A DNA stretch of 64,000 nt from JAAYJK01 sp964501655 (lineage in GTDB: Bacteria > Bacillota > Syntrophomonadia > Syntrophomonadales > Syntrophomonadaceae): NCBI GenBank assembly GCA_964501655.1, contig CAZCTN010000011.1, forward strand, positions 1 to 64,000. Direction: 5' to 3'. Of this stretch, positions 16,281 to 25,142 are shown one piece after another; position 1 is the stretch's first letter, and each line of letters begins with the position of its first letter. The notes beneath the pieces are model-generated. The model worked only from the letters and a program-made list of their open reading frames with translations. It was not told the origin of the DNA and searched no databases. The translations under genes were made by a program, and so were the position numbers.

Positions 16281-17057
16281 ATGAATAACCCTGCTGTTTT
16301 GGTTGACAAGAAGGATTATATTGCGACAATTACATTTAATCGGCCGGAATTCCTCAACACCTTCAGTGTACCCCTGGCCACTGAACTCAACCAGGCTCTC
16401 ATTGATCTGGACCAGGATGATGATGCCCGGGTAATCATTATCAGGGGAGCCGGTAAAGGCTTCTGCGCCGGAATCGATGTGGGAGATCTGGAAGGCAAGA
16501 CTCCCCTGGAGTATTACCAGTGGATCACCTTGATGGAAGAATGGGCTCTGACTATTTCCCGGATAGGGAAACCAGTTATCGCTTCGGCTCACAATATTGC
16601 CGTGGCTAACGGGATCGGGGTAGTAGCCGCTTCCGACCTGGCTATTGCGGCTGAAGGAACCAAGTTTGGGGCGACTGCGGTCAATGTAGGATTGTTCTGT
16701 ATGGGACCCGCTATTCCACTGTCACGCTGCCTGGGCAGAAAGAAAGCCCTGGAACTGCTTTTAACCGGAGACATGATTGATGCGGAAGAAGCTTTGAGGA
16801 TTGGACTTATCAACCAGGTGGTGCCCGCTGATAAACTGGAAGAGGAAACTCTTAAGCTGGCTCAGAAACTGGCCGCCAAAAGCCCGTTGGGTCTTCAGTT
16901 AGGTAAGAAGTCCTTTTATAAGATGTCTGATCTGGCATATGACAAGGCCTTTGAGTTAACCGGAAATCATTTTGCCATGCTGTGTACTACCCAAGACGCA
17001 CACGAAGGGGTGGATGCTTTCCTGAATAAAAGAACCCCGGAATGGAAAATGAAATAA
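16281..17057 (+). CDS. Enoyl-CoA hydratase/isomerase family protein lacking catalytic Glu
   Basis: 258-aa crotonase-fold protein with a clear AAAGGAGG ribosome site. The oxyanion region KGFCAGIDVGDLEG and the C-terminal helices are typical. At the two positions where hydratases carry Glu, the sequence reads NGIGVVAASD and GATAVNVGLF, so both acids are absent. It resembles ECHDC3/ECI-like members more than true hydratases. A monocistronic unit with its own sigma-A promoter and a terminator at 17325. An isomerase, thioesterase or hydrolase role on an acyl-CoA is possible; the exact reaction cannot be given. Confidence 0.85.
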   Translation: MNNPAVLVDKKDYIATITFNRPEFLNTFSVPLATELNQALIDLDQDDDARVIIIRGAGKGFCAGIDVGDLEGKTPLEYYQWITLMEEWALTISRIGKPVIASAHNIAVANGIGVVAASDLAIAAEGTKFGATAVNVGLFCMGPAIPLSRCLGRKKALELLLTGDMIDAEEALRIGLINQVVPADKLEEETLKLAQKLAAKSPLGLQLGKKSFYKMSDLAYDKAFELTGNHFAMLCTTQDAHEGVDAFLNKRTPEWKMK

Positions 17058-17324
17058 CCCGCCTTAACCAGCTGGGTTCCGTTCCGCCAGGTTAACTGCA
17101 AGCAAATCAGCCAGGCCCAGGTCAATCTCGCAACTCTCGCATTAACATCCCCCAGCATGGTACCCGGAAATATATACCGCCTTACCTGCAATATGATTCA
17201 ACCGCAGCAGTATCGCCTGGCCAGCCACTCTTTTCGGGAATATGCGGCTTCATCCTGCCGGGGTTTTTCCCCTGGAGTGGATTAAGTCTGTTGGTTAGGG
17301 AGAAATAAACCTTATTGAGCTATA

Positions 17325-17350
17325 CCCCGCTATTGCGGGGTGTTTTTTAT
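17325..17350 (+). terminator. Rho-independent terminator
   Basis: CCCCGC and GCGGGG form the stem with a 4-nt loop, followed by TGTTTTTTAT. It ends the crotonase-like transcript. The rest of 17058-17456 shows no feature. Confidence 0.85.
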
Positions 17351-17456
17351 TGAAGCGGCCACCGGCTGATAAACCCACCCGCTTAAAAACCGGAGGATAT
17401 TTATTCTCCTGGTTTAAGGCAAAGGCAGTTACTGCGGAGCTTTTCAACAGACCTCG

Positions 17457-17939
17457 TTAAATTTCCTCTGAGCTGCCATCCAATCCGGCAGATTCCTCAT
17501 TTCCATGCCGTCTTTTAATTTCAGCATCATATTCAGCTTTGGATATATTCCCTGCCGCCAGCATTTGCTTTAACTGGTATTCAGAATACTGTGACAAATC
17601 ACTCGCATCCTCAGAATCATCCGAACTGACCAACTCGGCATCTGCTGTTTCCCCTGTTGCTCCTCCGGTTGTTGTCGACTCTTCCGCTGAAGCAGTACTA
17701 GCAGAACATGACGTACTCTGGACTTGACTCTGGACTTGACTCATGCCTTTTTCACTTATTTCCACCGTATCACCGTCTGCTGACATGTCAGCCTTTGCTA
17801 TGCCCTCAGCCGACTTGTTTTGTATTTCCCCAGCTATTGATTCCTCTGTTGCCAGACAAGTTTTATCCTGGGAGACCGGGGACTGAACCGGCGAGCTATT
17901 GGTTAGATTTGTATTAATATTGTTAATGGGTTGAATCAT
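17457..17939 (-). CDS. Acidic Ser/Glu-rich protein with SHOCT-like C-terminus
   Basis: 160 aa, mostly low-complexity and acidic, with no signal peptide or membrane segment. Residues 55-65 read GDTVEISEKG, a phrase common near the N-terminus of flagellar and anti-sigma-like small proteins. The only fold-like part is the end, about residues 118-148 (YSEYQLKQMLAAGNISKAEY), which resembles the SHOCT oligomerisation motif. The start ATG at 17939 follows AAGGGGGAT. Probably a real but poorly conserved gene; function unknown. Confidence 0.6.
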   Translation of the reverse strand: MIQPINNINTNLTNSSPVQSPVSQDKTCLATEESIAGEIQNKSAEGIAKADMSADGDTVEISEKGMSQVQSQVQSTSCSASTASAEESTTTGGATGETADAELVSSDDSEDASDLSQYSEYQLKQMLAAGNISKAEYDAEIKRRHGNEESAGLDGSSEEI

Positions 17940-18359
17940 TTTAAAATCCCCCTTTTATGTATTATGCTTTGGTTATATATCGGAAGAACGCCTGATAAAA
18001 TAATAGTATTGGCCAAATTCGTGAAAATCTTGATATTTGCTTTACAATTGCGACAAGCCCACAATGGAAGATAACAACTTATAACTTTGCTGATTTCGCC
18101 TTTCCCGGTAAATCTCCTGGGTAGGCCAGCTCACCCAAAATATCCATTCCCCATGCGCCCATCAGCCTAAAAAAGAAAATCTCTAAAGAAAATACTATCT
18201 TATTACGAAATAACAATATAAGGATGGCATAACCTTTCCTCAGATCAGTCTTCACCGTCCGGCTTCGCCAAATGGGCAGCTCCTGGCATGCGGATATCTT
18301 TTATTGATTTTTAGATTTTCGAATAGCTATCAACCCGATGATTATAAGGGGGATTAAAA
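17940..18359. other. Intergenic region, nothing identified
   Basis: This 420-bp spacer separates two divergent genes and should contain both promoters. I see AT-rich patches but no -35/-10 pair that stands out, no hairpin with a T-run and no small frame with a ribosome site. Confidence 0.4.
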
Positions 18360-19157
18360 TTGAAATACTTTATATTTTATGGTCCAACCGCATCCGGCAA
18401 ATCAGCCTTAATGGAATACTTGTTAATTCATGATGCCGATTACCTGGAACCTCTGGTATCTTTTACTACTCGTTCTATCAAGACGGGAGAAAAAGAGGGC
18501 ACGGACTACTACTATATCAGCCGTGACCAGTACCTGGAATATCGCACTCAATCCAAAATAGTCGAACAAATTCATTACCTGGATCAGGTATACGGACTGA
18601 CCACCGATGAATTGAAAAGAGTGGAGGCCGCCAACAAAAATGGGCTGGCGGTTATGAATCTGGAAGGGATTCGCAGTTTGAAGGCCAGAGTAGGTTACCA
18701 GAAGGTAATCAGCATCTTTATTTACCGGGATTTGAACGAGATAATTAAGAGCATTAAAGACAGCGGCATCAGTGAAACGGAAAAGCAAAAGAGAATTCTG
18801 CTGGCTGAAGAAGAGCTTAAGGATCTCAACACCTGTGACTATATAGTATACAATATAGGTTCTTTGGAAACTGCTTACAAGCAGCTGCACCGTATAATAC
18901 GCGATGAAATCAACTCCCGGCCTATCGAATTCAATATAAAAGCGGGACAGATATACCAGGATGCCCAGGGCAATCGCGTTCAAATCATCGCCGAAGCAGC
19001 CGAACACACAGTGAACGGCAGTATTCTAGTGGTATACCGGGACTTGCTTAGCTCCGCGGTGCTGGCTCAACCCTATGAAAAATTCTGCGGCAAAAGAGGC
19101 GTTGGCAAGGGCAGCAGTGAAGGCAGTTTTTCCCTGCTGGAGGACTGCTCCCAATAA
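18360..19157 (+). CDS. Guanylate kinase-like protein fused to a DUF1653-like domain
   Basis: 265 aa starting at TTG (18360) after AAGGGGGAT. Residues 1-185 form a guanylate-kinase-like P-loop domain. It has YGPTASGKSALMEYL, the GMP-site SFTTRSIKTGEKEGTDYYYI, and a lid-like basic helix. Its P-loop differs from housekeeping Gmk (GPSGAGKGT). Residues about 193-245 (AGQIYQDAQGNRVQIIAEA... and ILVVYRDLL) resemble DUF1653, a small beta-barrel usually found alone. The last 20 residues are Gly/Ser-rich. A single-gene unit followed by tRNA-Pro. Probably a diverged nucleotide kinase or sensor rather than the essential Gmk. Confidence 0.75.
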   Translation: MKYFIFYGPTASGKSALMEYLLIHDADYLEPLVSFTTRSIKTGEKEGTDYYYISRDQYLEYRTQSKIVEQIHYLDQVYGLTTDELKRVEAANKNGLAVMNLEGIRSLKARVGYQKVISIFIYRDLNEIIKSIKDSGISETEKQKRILLAEEELKDLNTCDYIVYNIGSLETAYKQLHRIIRDEINSRPIEFNIKAGQIYQDAQGNRVQIIAEAAEHTVNGSILVVYRDLLSSAVLAQPYEKFCGKRGVGKGSSEGSFSLLEDCSQ

Positions 19158-19420
19158 TGCCCCCCCAGCCTGGTAGACCAGTCCTTTTTGCATGCTTTTC
19201 CCCCTCTTTCCGGGATCATGGCTCAGTTATTGTTCCGGGATCTGCCCGCAGCAATACTCCATCCTGTAATTTCGGGTATAAGCAGGGCGATAGCGGACAA
19301 AAGTCACCTATCTAGCCCGCTAACAGGTCCAAAAAATAGCTGGGCGACAGCAAACCAGCCAAGATTAATCTCTTCCCATATTGACTGGAACCAATTTTAT
19401 TGATAATATTATCTTTGCGT

Positions 19421-19497
19421 CGGGATGTGGCTCAGCTTGGTAGAGCGCCTGGTTCGGGACCAGGAGGCCGCAGGTTCAAATCCTGTCATCCCGACCA
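19421..19497 (+). tRNA. tRNA-Pro (CGG)
   Basis: The acceptor CGGGATG pairs with CATCCCG, followed by A and an encoded CCA. The D-arm has GCTCAGCTTGGTAGAGC. The anticodon stem-loop is CCTGG-TTCGGGA-CCAGG with anticodon CGG. The T-arm has CAGGTTCAAATCCTG. All arms pair well. An isolated single tRNA gene. Confidence 0.95.
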
Positions 19498-19675
19498 TTT
19501 GCTATGATTGTAAAGCCTAATATACCGAAGTTTTTCGGCGCACCAAAAAAACGGGCTGAAGTTTACTATAGTTCCGCAAGAATTCCTAATAATCGGAATG
19601 TTAACAATAAGGGTTTTGATGCCCCCTGTCAGAAACCCTGTCAAGATCAAAGAAATAAAGCCCGATATTAAGCCA

Positions 19676-19706
19676 CTCACCATCCCAGGGTGAGCGATTT
19701 TTATTT
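19676..19706 (+). terminator. Rho-independent terminator
   Basis: CTCACC pairs with GGTGAG (7-nt loop), followed by CGATTTTTATTTTT. It may end the tRNA-Pro transcript about 180 nt downstream of the tRNA. The rest of 19498-19910 shows nothing further. Confidence 0.55.
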
Positions 19707-19910
19707 TTAACTCCTCTTATTGTTCAATTCTTAAATTCCTTATCCCTGAATCCATTTATGCTCATTAGTATTAGACGAGGCAAATTCATTAATTACGGCA
19801 GCATGCTCTTTCAAAGCACCTGCACTGCCAAATTTTAGGCCTAATCCTACTTGCTCCGGATAAACAGGAAAGCGCTATAAATCGCAAAAACCATTCTCTT
19901 TTCCCTTGGT

Positions 19911-20501
19911 TTAATTCTCGGCAGCCTGCTGATAAAGCTGACCAGTATAATTTGAATAAACTAACCCGCTGTAGAACATAAGAAAGACTCCGGCAAATGA
20001 TATTATCGGAAGAGATACGATTATGGCAGGGGCTAGGGCGGTGACAACAGCCATTATCAAATAGGCCGGGGCATAGTAGTCAATGACCTGCTTAATCCGA
20101 TATAATATTTCTCCTAAACGGAAGGCTTCCATGAGGTTTCCGTAAACGGCAGCATTGGCCAGGGCCATAGGAACCATGGCCCCCGCCAGCAAAGTGACTA
20201 TGGAGGATACCATTATACCCAGGATAGGTACTATGTGCAGAATAAAGGTAAATAATAACGGCACACCCAGGTAGATGAGAAAAACCAGTACCGCCATCAA
20301 ACCCTGCCGCAAATGGAATTCCCAATCCGACCAATCGGGAAGCTTGGTTTCTCCTCGTATCCCCAGTCTGATGCACTCGATAAAATAACCCAAAACCAGA
20401 ATGTTCACTAGCGGTATAATCATAAAAATGCATCCCAGCAGCATCTTTTTCAGCCATTCCCGATCACGAAAAGGAAATTTGAGATATTCCATATAGTCCA
20501 T
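19911..20501 (-). CDS. DUF4013-like integral membrane protein
   Basis: 196 aa. It opens with MDYMEYLKFPFRDREWLKKMLLG and has about four to five hydrophobic segments with a conserved-looking GYFIECIRLGIRGETKLPDW between the first two, which matches the DUF4013 family of bacterial and archaeal membrane proteins. The ATG at 20501 has GGAGGGAT upstream. No partner genes suggest a pathway. Function unknown. Confidence 0.75.
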   Translation of the reverse strand: MDYMEYLKFPFRDREWLKKMLLGCIFMIIPLVNILVLGYFIECIRLGIRGETKLPDWSDWEFHLRQGLMAVLVFLIYLGVPLLFTFILHIVPILGIMVSSIVTLLAGAMVPMALANAAVYGNLMEAFRLGEILYRIKQVIDYYAPAYLIMAVVTALAPAIIVSLPIISFAGVFLMFYSGLVYSNYTGQLYQQAAEN

Positions 20502-20595
20502 GAGATAATCCCTCCTCCAGTAACTATTAATATATACCGGGGAGGGATTTTATAACTGGAATTTGGATAGGCTGATCACCCTTGAGCAACCATCG

Positions 20596-20868
20596 CTAGT
20601 CTATTAGGGTTTGCGAAGGTTGTGGGATACTACCGTATTTTTTTTGAATATCCTGCATCTGGGCGGCCCAATTCTGTATCCTTTCCCGAACATTAGTATC
20701 TTTGCACTGGTCCACGATTAAGACATCCCTATCGTTGATCTGTATACCAATGTTATATAAGCCCTGCTCATCCGAGCATACCAGCAAACCTTCATACTGC
20801 TCCTTGACATAAGCGCTGTTGTTCACCCACGATTCCTTATTAATAATTCTGCCCTTTATATTAGACAT
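20596..20868 (-). CDS. Small cytosolic protein of unknown function
   Basis: 90 aa, soluble, with no recognised family. The start ATG at 20868 is preceded by AGGAGGTTGCAGCT, a very good ribosome site. The middle part (LYNIGIQINDRDVLIVDQC) reads like paired beta strands; the C-terminus is helical, then Pro-rich. The gene is transcribed in the same direction as its neighbours. Confidence 0.65.
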   Translation of the reverse strand: MSNIKGRIINKESWVNNSAYVKEQYEGLLVCSDEQGLYNIGIQINDRDVLIVDQCKDTNVRERIQNWAAQMQDIQKKYGSIPQPSQTLID

Positions 20869-20947
20869 AGCTGCAACCTCCTATACTATTCGCTTATTCT
20901 ACCGGTATATTATCCCGGAACAGCGTTTTTTATGTATGGAGATTATT

Positions 20948-21214
20948 CTAGCTCGGATCAAGAGCCGGAAGTTTTTCGCTTCGTATCAGCTTTTCTTTAG
21001 CCGACCGGGTCATTTTCTTGATTTCCATCTCTCGTCTCAAGGCGCTGCTCTTATCAGGAGCAGTTTCCCAATAAAGGTATTCAGCCGGCAGCCTGCCACG
21101 GGTATAACGACTGGCCTTGCCTTCATTATGTTTCTTCAGCCGACCGGCCAAATCGTTGGTATATCCGGTGTAGTATGTATTATCACTGCATTTAAGAATA
21201 TAGACGTAGTGCAC
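20948..21214 (-). CDS. GIY-YIG nuclease superfamily protein (UPF0213)
   Basis: 88 aa, matching the full length of stand-alone GIY-YIG proteins. The motif YVYILKCSDNTYYTGYTNDL carries the two signature tyrosine clusters, followed by the Arg and His of the active site (LAGRLKKHNEG) and the terminal Glu region. GTG start at 21214 with AGGAGAAG upstream. Stand-alone members probably act in DNA repair or are inactive structural paralogues. Exact role unknown. Confidence 0.85.
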   Translation of the reverse strand: MHYVYILKCSDNTYYTGYTNDLAGRLKKHNEGKASRYTRGRLPAEYLYWETAPDKSSALRREMEIKKMTRSAKEKLIRSEKLPALDPS

Positions 21215-21319
21215 AGGCTTCTCCTATATCCCTGCCGCCCCAGGGGCAGATACTGCTTAAATTCCACAAATTTGAGAGCCGCAAGCATACCTTCAGCTAT
21301 TCATTCTATCAGAAAACAG

Positions 21320-21351
21320 GCAAAACAAAAGCTGGGAGATGCTCTCCCAGC
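21320..21351 (-). terminator. Rho-independent terminator
   Basis: GCTGGGAGA and TCTCCCAGC form a 9-bp stem with a 3-nt loop. On the minus strand it is followed by TTTTGTTTTG. It lies just beyond the stop of the PPDK regulatory protein gene. Confidence 0.85.
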
Positions 21352-21366
21352 CAGGTTTACCCCGGT

Positions 21367-22194
21367 CTAGCAACGATGATGGGTTACTCTGAGAGGCAGA
21401 CTGAACTTATGGGTGATAGTGTTACCTATAGTCTCAATGTCCTCCATAGTGACATCTATTACCAGACATTTTAATTTGGCATAGATGCGATAGGCGTTAT
21501 CCAGTTCTTCAGCCACCATTTCATCCAGGCTCTCGATATCCTGAGGAAGATCGAAGCTCCTCATCCTCTCCTGCCGAAGCTTCATCAGGGTATCTATATC
21601 AATGGTAAGCCCTACCATGGGGACCTTGCCTCTAACGTCGATTATTTCCTGCGGTATTTCCGTATCGATTTCTATGGGATAATTGGCCACCTTAATTCCC
21701 AAATTGGCTAAATGCATGGATAATGGCGTCTTTGAAGTTCGGGGAAGTCCAAGAATGATTAAATTAGCTTCAGCTATTGTTTCCAGATTCTGTCCATTGT
21801 CATGTTCAATGGTAAATTCGATAGCTTTCATGCGATTGAAGTACTGGTCATCCATAGCATGAGTTAAACCGGAAATATATGCGGGCTTTAACCCGGTTTT
21901 AGTTTCTATCACCTTGAACAAAGGCTCCATAACATTTACTGCTACAACACCTTTTTCTGCAGCATGGATTTCCATGTATTTGCTCAGCTCGGGCTTGACT
22001 ATGGTATATACTATGAGGGCATCTTCTGCAACGGCTTTTTCTACGATGGTTCTGACCTGCTCGTCTTTATTAACCCGGGAAAATCGAGTAACACTCCTAT
22101 CAACTTCGAATTGTAAAACTGAGGCTATGGCTATTTTTTCGGCAGTTTCCCCAACAGAGTCTGACACAGCAAAGATATGCAATTTTTGTGACAT
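21367..22194 (-). CDS. Pyruvate, phosphate dikinase regulatory protein (kinase/phosphorylase)
   Basis: 275-aa DUF299 protein that reversibly phosphorylates a Thr of pyruvate, phosphate dikinase or PEP synthase. N-terminal HIFAVSDSVGETAEK and the P-loop-like LGLPRTSKTPLSMHLANLG with downstream VANYP are diagnostic. The ATG at 22194 is spaced correctly from AGGGGG; two ATGs just upstream overlap the ribosome site. Its PPDK target is not in the window. It is followed by a terminator, so it is probably monocistronic. Confidence 0.92.
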   Translation of the reverse strand: MSQKLHIFAVSDSVGETAEKIAIASVLQFEVDRSVTRFSRVNKDEQVRTIVEKAVAEDALIVYTIVKPELSKYMEIHAAEKGVVAVNVMEPLFKVIETKTGLKPAYISGLTHAMDDQYFNRMKAIEFTIEHDNGQNLETIAEANLIILGLPRTSKTPLSMHLANLGIKVANYPIEIDTEIPQEIIDVRGKVPMVGLTIDIDTLMKLRQERMRSFDLPQDIESLDEMVAEELDNAYRIYAKLKCLVIDVTMEDIETIGNTITHKFSLPLRVTHHRC

Positions 22195-22318
22195 AATCAT
22201 CATCCCCCTATCTGGTTGTGTAGTCCCCTATTAGAACTATTCTACAATATAGGATTATTTCCCTTCTTTTTTTTGTTCCATAAAAAGGTTATCGGATATT
22301 CCCGGATATGTCATTAAC

Positions 22319-23419
22319 TTAGGACCATATCTCAACCATTTCCTCCGCTGCCTTATAGGAGCTATCAGTGTTTAATATTTCGCATATCTCCTGCAACGGA
22401 GCGTATACTATGCCCTCAAGGGATATGGGGGGGTGCTCCAACCAAAACTCTTTATTGTTTATACAATATCTCTGCTGCCCTGCCTTTAAAGTAATGGCCT
22501 GGCCTCCCTCCAGGTTGAAACTGAATAAACCATAACCGTATAAATCGTCAAATCCTGCTGTTCCCAGATCTATAGCCATGTAATTCAGCATGTTCTTAAC
22601 TTCGGTGGGTGAAGGATATTGCCCGAAGCGCTGCAGGCAGCGAGAGTAAATTAAGGCGGCCGCCCCCGCCGCGTGCGGAGCCGCCATCGAGGTGCCGGAT
22701 AATTTCACATACTTCCCGCCGGGATAGGTGGAATAAGTGTCTACTCCCGGGGCTGCTATATCGATCCGGTCATTGGAATTACTGAAATCAGCGATCCCGG
22801 TCTTCAAATCCACTGCCCCTACCGCCAGACTTTCCTTATAATATGCGGGATAGGATATTTCACGGGTTTCAGGATCAGCATCTCCAGAGTTGCCGGCCGC
22901 GCAGACTACAGTAACCCCGCTTTCCACCAGTTTTATTATCTCCTGGTGCATGGCGGTGTTAGGGAAAGGACCGCCCAGACTCATATTAACCACGTTCACC
23001 TTTTCTCCCCCCGCGCCCCTCCAATCACGTGCCCACTTCAAACCCTGCACTATATCGGAGTAGGAGCCAAACCCATCCTTGCTCAGCACTTTTACTGCCA
23101 GCAGTTTAGTCTCCGGCGCTACCCCCAGCAGCACCCCGTTAGCAGCAATAGTGCCAGCCACATGGGTTCCATGCCCGTTAAGATCCTGGTAATCAGGCTC
23201 TCCCGAAACAAAACTGACTCCGTCGGCAACATTGCCGACAAGATCAGGGTGTTCCCAGTCTATTCCCGTATCTATAACTGCCACTACCGCCCCTGCTCCC
23301 CGGGTGGAAGGCCACATTTTGCGGGCAGATACCAAAGATACACCGGGCGGAGCCCAACCACCCTGTTTTTGGAAAAAGCTGTCATACACCTCAATTATTT
23401 TAGGCTTTCTAATGTACAT
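22319..23419 (-). CDS. Subtilisin-like serine protease (S8), no signal peptide
   Basis: 366 aa. The catalytic triad is clear: Asp50 in VIDTGID, His83 in NGHGTHVAGT and Ser244 in SGTSMAAPHAAG, with oxyanion Asn177 in AAGNSG. No N-terminal signal sequence or long propeptide is present, which fits intracellular subtilisins or an unconventional exported form. The last 60 residues (for example GIVYAPLQEICEIL) look like half of a copper-amine-oxidase-type stalk domain, seen in full in three other proteins of this window. The start ATG at 23419 was kept because GGGGAG precedes it. Confidence 0.88.
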   Translation of the reverse strand: MYIRKPKIIEVYDSFFQKQGGWAPPGVSLVSARKMWPSTRGAGAVVAVIDTGIDWEHPDLVGNVADGVSFVSGEPDYQDLNGHGTHVAGTIAANGVLLGVAPETKLLAVKVLSKDGFGSYSDIVQGLKWARDWRGAGGEKVNVVNMSLGGPFPNTAMHQEIIKLVESGVTVVCAAGNSGDADPETREISYPAYYKESLAVGAVDLKTGIADFSNSNDRIDIAAPGVDTYSTYPGGKYVKLSGTSMAAPHAAGAAALIYSRCLQRFGQYPSPTEVKNMLNYMAIDLGTAGFDDLYGYGLFSFNLEGGQAITLKAGQQRYCINNKEFWLEHPPISLEGIVYAPLQEICEILNTDSSYKAAEEMVEIWS

Positions 23420-23599
23420 ACAAATATCACTCCCCTTGCTTTATTCTAAGCAGGGCAGAATAATGTGTTCATTTTCTTACTTAATTTAATATTATTTATT
23501 AAGTTTATGATTTATTTCACTTTCTTCGGGTAAGAGCTGTTTTTTTTTGAATTAATTAATGATAATATAAATATTAGGAAATATTGGGGTGAGTAATCA

Positions 23600-23725
23600 A
23601 TGGGCAGTGAAGAATCCTTAGCGCTGATAATAATAATAATTGTTCTTAGCCTGGGTCTGATTTCCGGAATTATAGGAGTTCTATTTTTTAGCACCAATCT
23701 ATCCGATTGGTTTAAAAAGCTGTAA
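23600..23725 (+). CDS. Small single-helix membrane protein
   Basis: A 41-codon frame with GGGGTGAG six bases before its ATG. The product begins MGSEES, has one long hydrophobic helix (residues 7-30, including five consecutive Ile) and ends DWFKKL. A terminator follows at 23783 on the same strand, so it is a self-contained transcription unit. Function unknown; the layout is that of a small regulatory or assembly membrane peptide. Confidence 0.6.
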   Translation: MGSEESLALIIIIIVLSLGLISGIIGVLFFSTNLSDWFKKL

Positions 23726-23782
23726 TTTCAAAAAATCTGACTCATTAAGACAGGGATTCTATGTACTTTTTTAGGCTATACC

Positions 23783-23812
23783 AAAGCAGGGCTTCTGCCC
23801 TGCTTTTCTTCG
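23783..23812 (+). terminator. Rho-independent terminator
   Basis: AAAGCAGGGC and GCCCTGCTTT form the stem with a TTCT loop, followed by TTCTTC. It ends the small membrane protein unit. The rest of 23726-24053 contains only the leader of minD. Confidence 0.8.
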
Positions 23813-24053
23813 CCTCCAATCCACCCATATATTTCTCCACCATTAACCCCCTCACTTTTCCTTCCCATCTGGGCCCGTCCCGGCTAATTACAGCTTTCGT
23901 TTGTTTTTTACTTTTTACTATGATATTAGACACTTTCCTAAATTAGCAGTTTATTCCGGATCGATTATCATTTAGAATAATAGATATATTAGCGAATTAA
24001 TGCTACCATAGCCTGTATTTGTGTGACAATTTTGAAGGGGAGGTCCTTAATTA

Positions 24054-24875
24054 ATGGAAAATAATCAAACCAGGAGTGAGGTCATTGTGGTGACTTCAGG
24101 CAAAGGTGGTGTAGGTAAAACTACTACCGTGGCCAATTTGAGTACTTCTCTGGCCAGAATGGGTTATAAAGTAGCGGTAATGGATCTGGACATAGGATTA
24201 AAGAAGCTGGACTTGATACTCGGACTGGAAAATCGGGTAATATACGATATTGTCCAGGTAATTGAAGGCGAATGCACGCTGAAACAGGCACTGGTAAAGG
24301 ACAAAAGATTTCCCGGCCTGTGCATGCTGCCGGCTGCTCAGACCAGAAATAAGGACGATATCACTCCTGAGCAGGTACAGACGCTTTGTGAGAGCTTGAA
24401 ACAAGAGTTTGATTATATATTTATAGACTGTCCGGCTGGTATCGAACAGGGATTTAAGAATTCCATCGCAGCTGCCGATAAAGCTATAGTAGTTACCAAT
24501 CCCGAGGTCTCAGCTGTTCGGGATGCAGATAGAATAATTGGAATGCTGGAATCTGCTCAGTACAAGGATATACACCTGTTGGTAAACAGAATCCAGAATG
24601 ACATGATAAAAAGCGGCAACATGCTCAGCATAGAAGATTTGACCCAGCATCTATGTATTAATTTACTGGGGATAGTCCCCGAAGACAGGAACGTTATCAT
24701 CTCCACCAATAAAGGGGAACCTATTATCCTCAACGAACGGAGTCAGGCTGCTCAAGCCTTTAATAACATAGCCCAGAGGATAACCGGAAGAGATGTTCCC
24801 TTTCTTGAGTTGGACGACCATTCCTTCTGGAGTAAGCTGAGAGGCCTGGGAAGGAATCTTTTACCTGCCAAATAA
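24054..24875 (+). CDS. minD: Septum site-determining ATPase MinD
   Basis: 273-aa membrane-cycling ATPase. The deviant Walker A is KGGVGKTT (with the signature Lys), preceded by VVTSG. DLDIGLKKLDLILGLE is the MinD-specific switch region, and FIDCPAGIEQGF holds Walker B. The C-terminal FWSKLRGLGRNLL is an amphipathic membrane-targeting helix. Start ATG at 24054 with GGGGAGG upstream. It leads a minD-minE-minC cluster and recruits MinC to the membrane; MinE stimulates its ATPase. Confidence 0.95.
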   Translation: MENNQTRSEVIVVTSGKGGVGKTTTVANLSTSLARMGYKVAVMDLDIGLKKLDLILGLENRVIYDIVQVIEGECTLKQALVKDKRFPGLCMLPAAQTRNKDDITPEQVQTLCESLKQEFDYIFIDCPAGIEQGFKNSIAAADKAIVVTNPEVSAVRDADRIIGMLESAQYKDIHLLVNRIQNDMIKSGNMLSIEDLTQHLCINLLGIVPEDRNVIISTNKGEPIILNERSQAAQAFNNIAQRITGRDVPFLELDDHSFWSKLRGLGRNLLPAK

Positions 24876-24890
24876 AAGGGGGTAGTGAAT

Positions 24891-25142
24891 GTGTTAACTT
24901 TTATCAAGAATGTATTCAAACAGGATCAACATTCCAGCCGAAGACAGGCCAATGACCGCTTGCGGGTGGTTCTAGCCCATGACCGGGCTGGTACTTCAGC
25001 CGAACTAATGGACACTATTAAAGAAGAGATCATCCAGGTAATAGCCAAGCACATCGAGATTGCGGGAAATCCGGAAGTAAATTTTATCCGCGAAGGAAGA
25101 CATTCAGCCCTGGACATCAGCATTCCCATTAAAGGCAGGTAA
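24891..25142 (+). CDS. minE: Cell division topological specificity factor MinE
   Basis: 83 aa from the GTG at 24891, which is spaced eight bases from GGGGG; a GTG two codons upstream is too close. The N-terminal anti-MinCD region contains RLRVVLAHDRAG, and the C-terminal dimerisation part has EVNFIREGRHSALDISIPI. It drives MinD oscillation. Presence of MinE, rather than DivIVA alone, suggests an oscillating system in this Firmicute. Confidence 0.92.
   Translation: MLTFIKNVFKQDQHSSRRQANDRLRVVLAHDRAGTSAELMDTIKEEIIQVIAKHIEIAGNPEVNFIREGRHSALDISIPIKGR

Noticed and set aside
19486..19683. Hydrophobic 65-codon frame on the minus strand, toxin-like at first sight
   Set aside because: It ends inside tRNA-Pro, lacks a ribosome site and overlaps a terminator.
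23745..23933. 62-codon frame on the minus strand
   Set aside because: Overlaps a rho-independent terminator and has no ribosome site.
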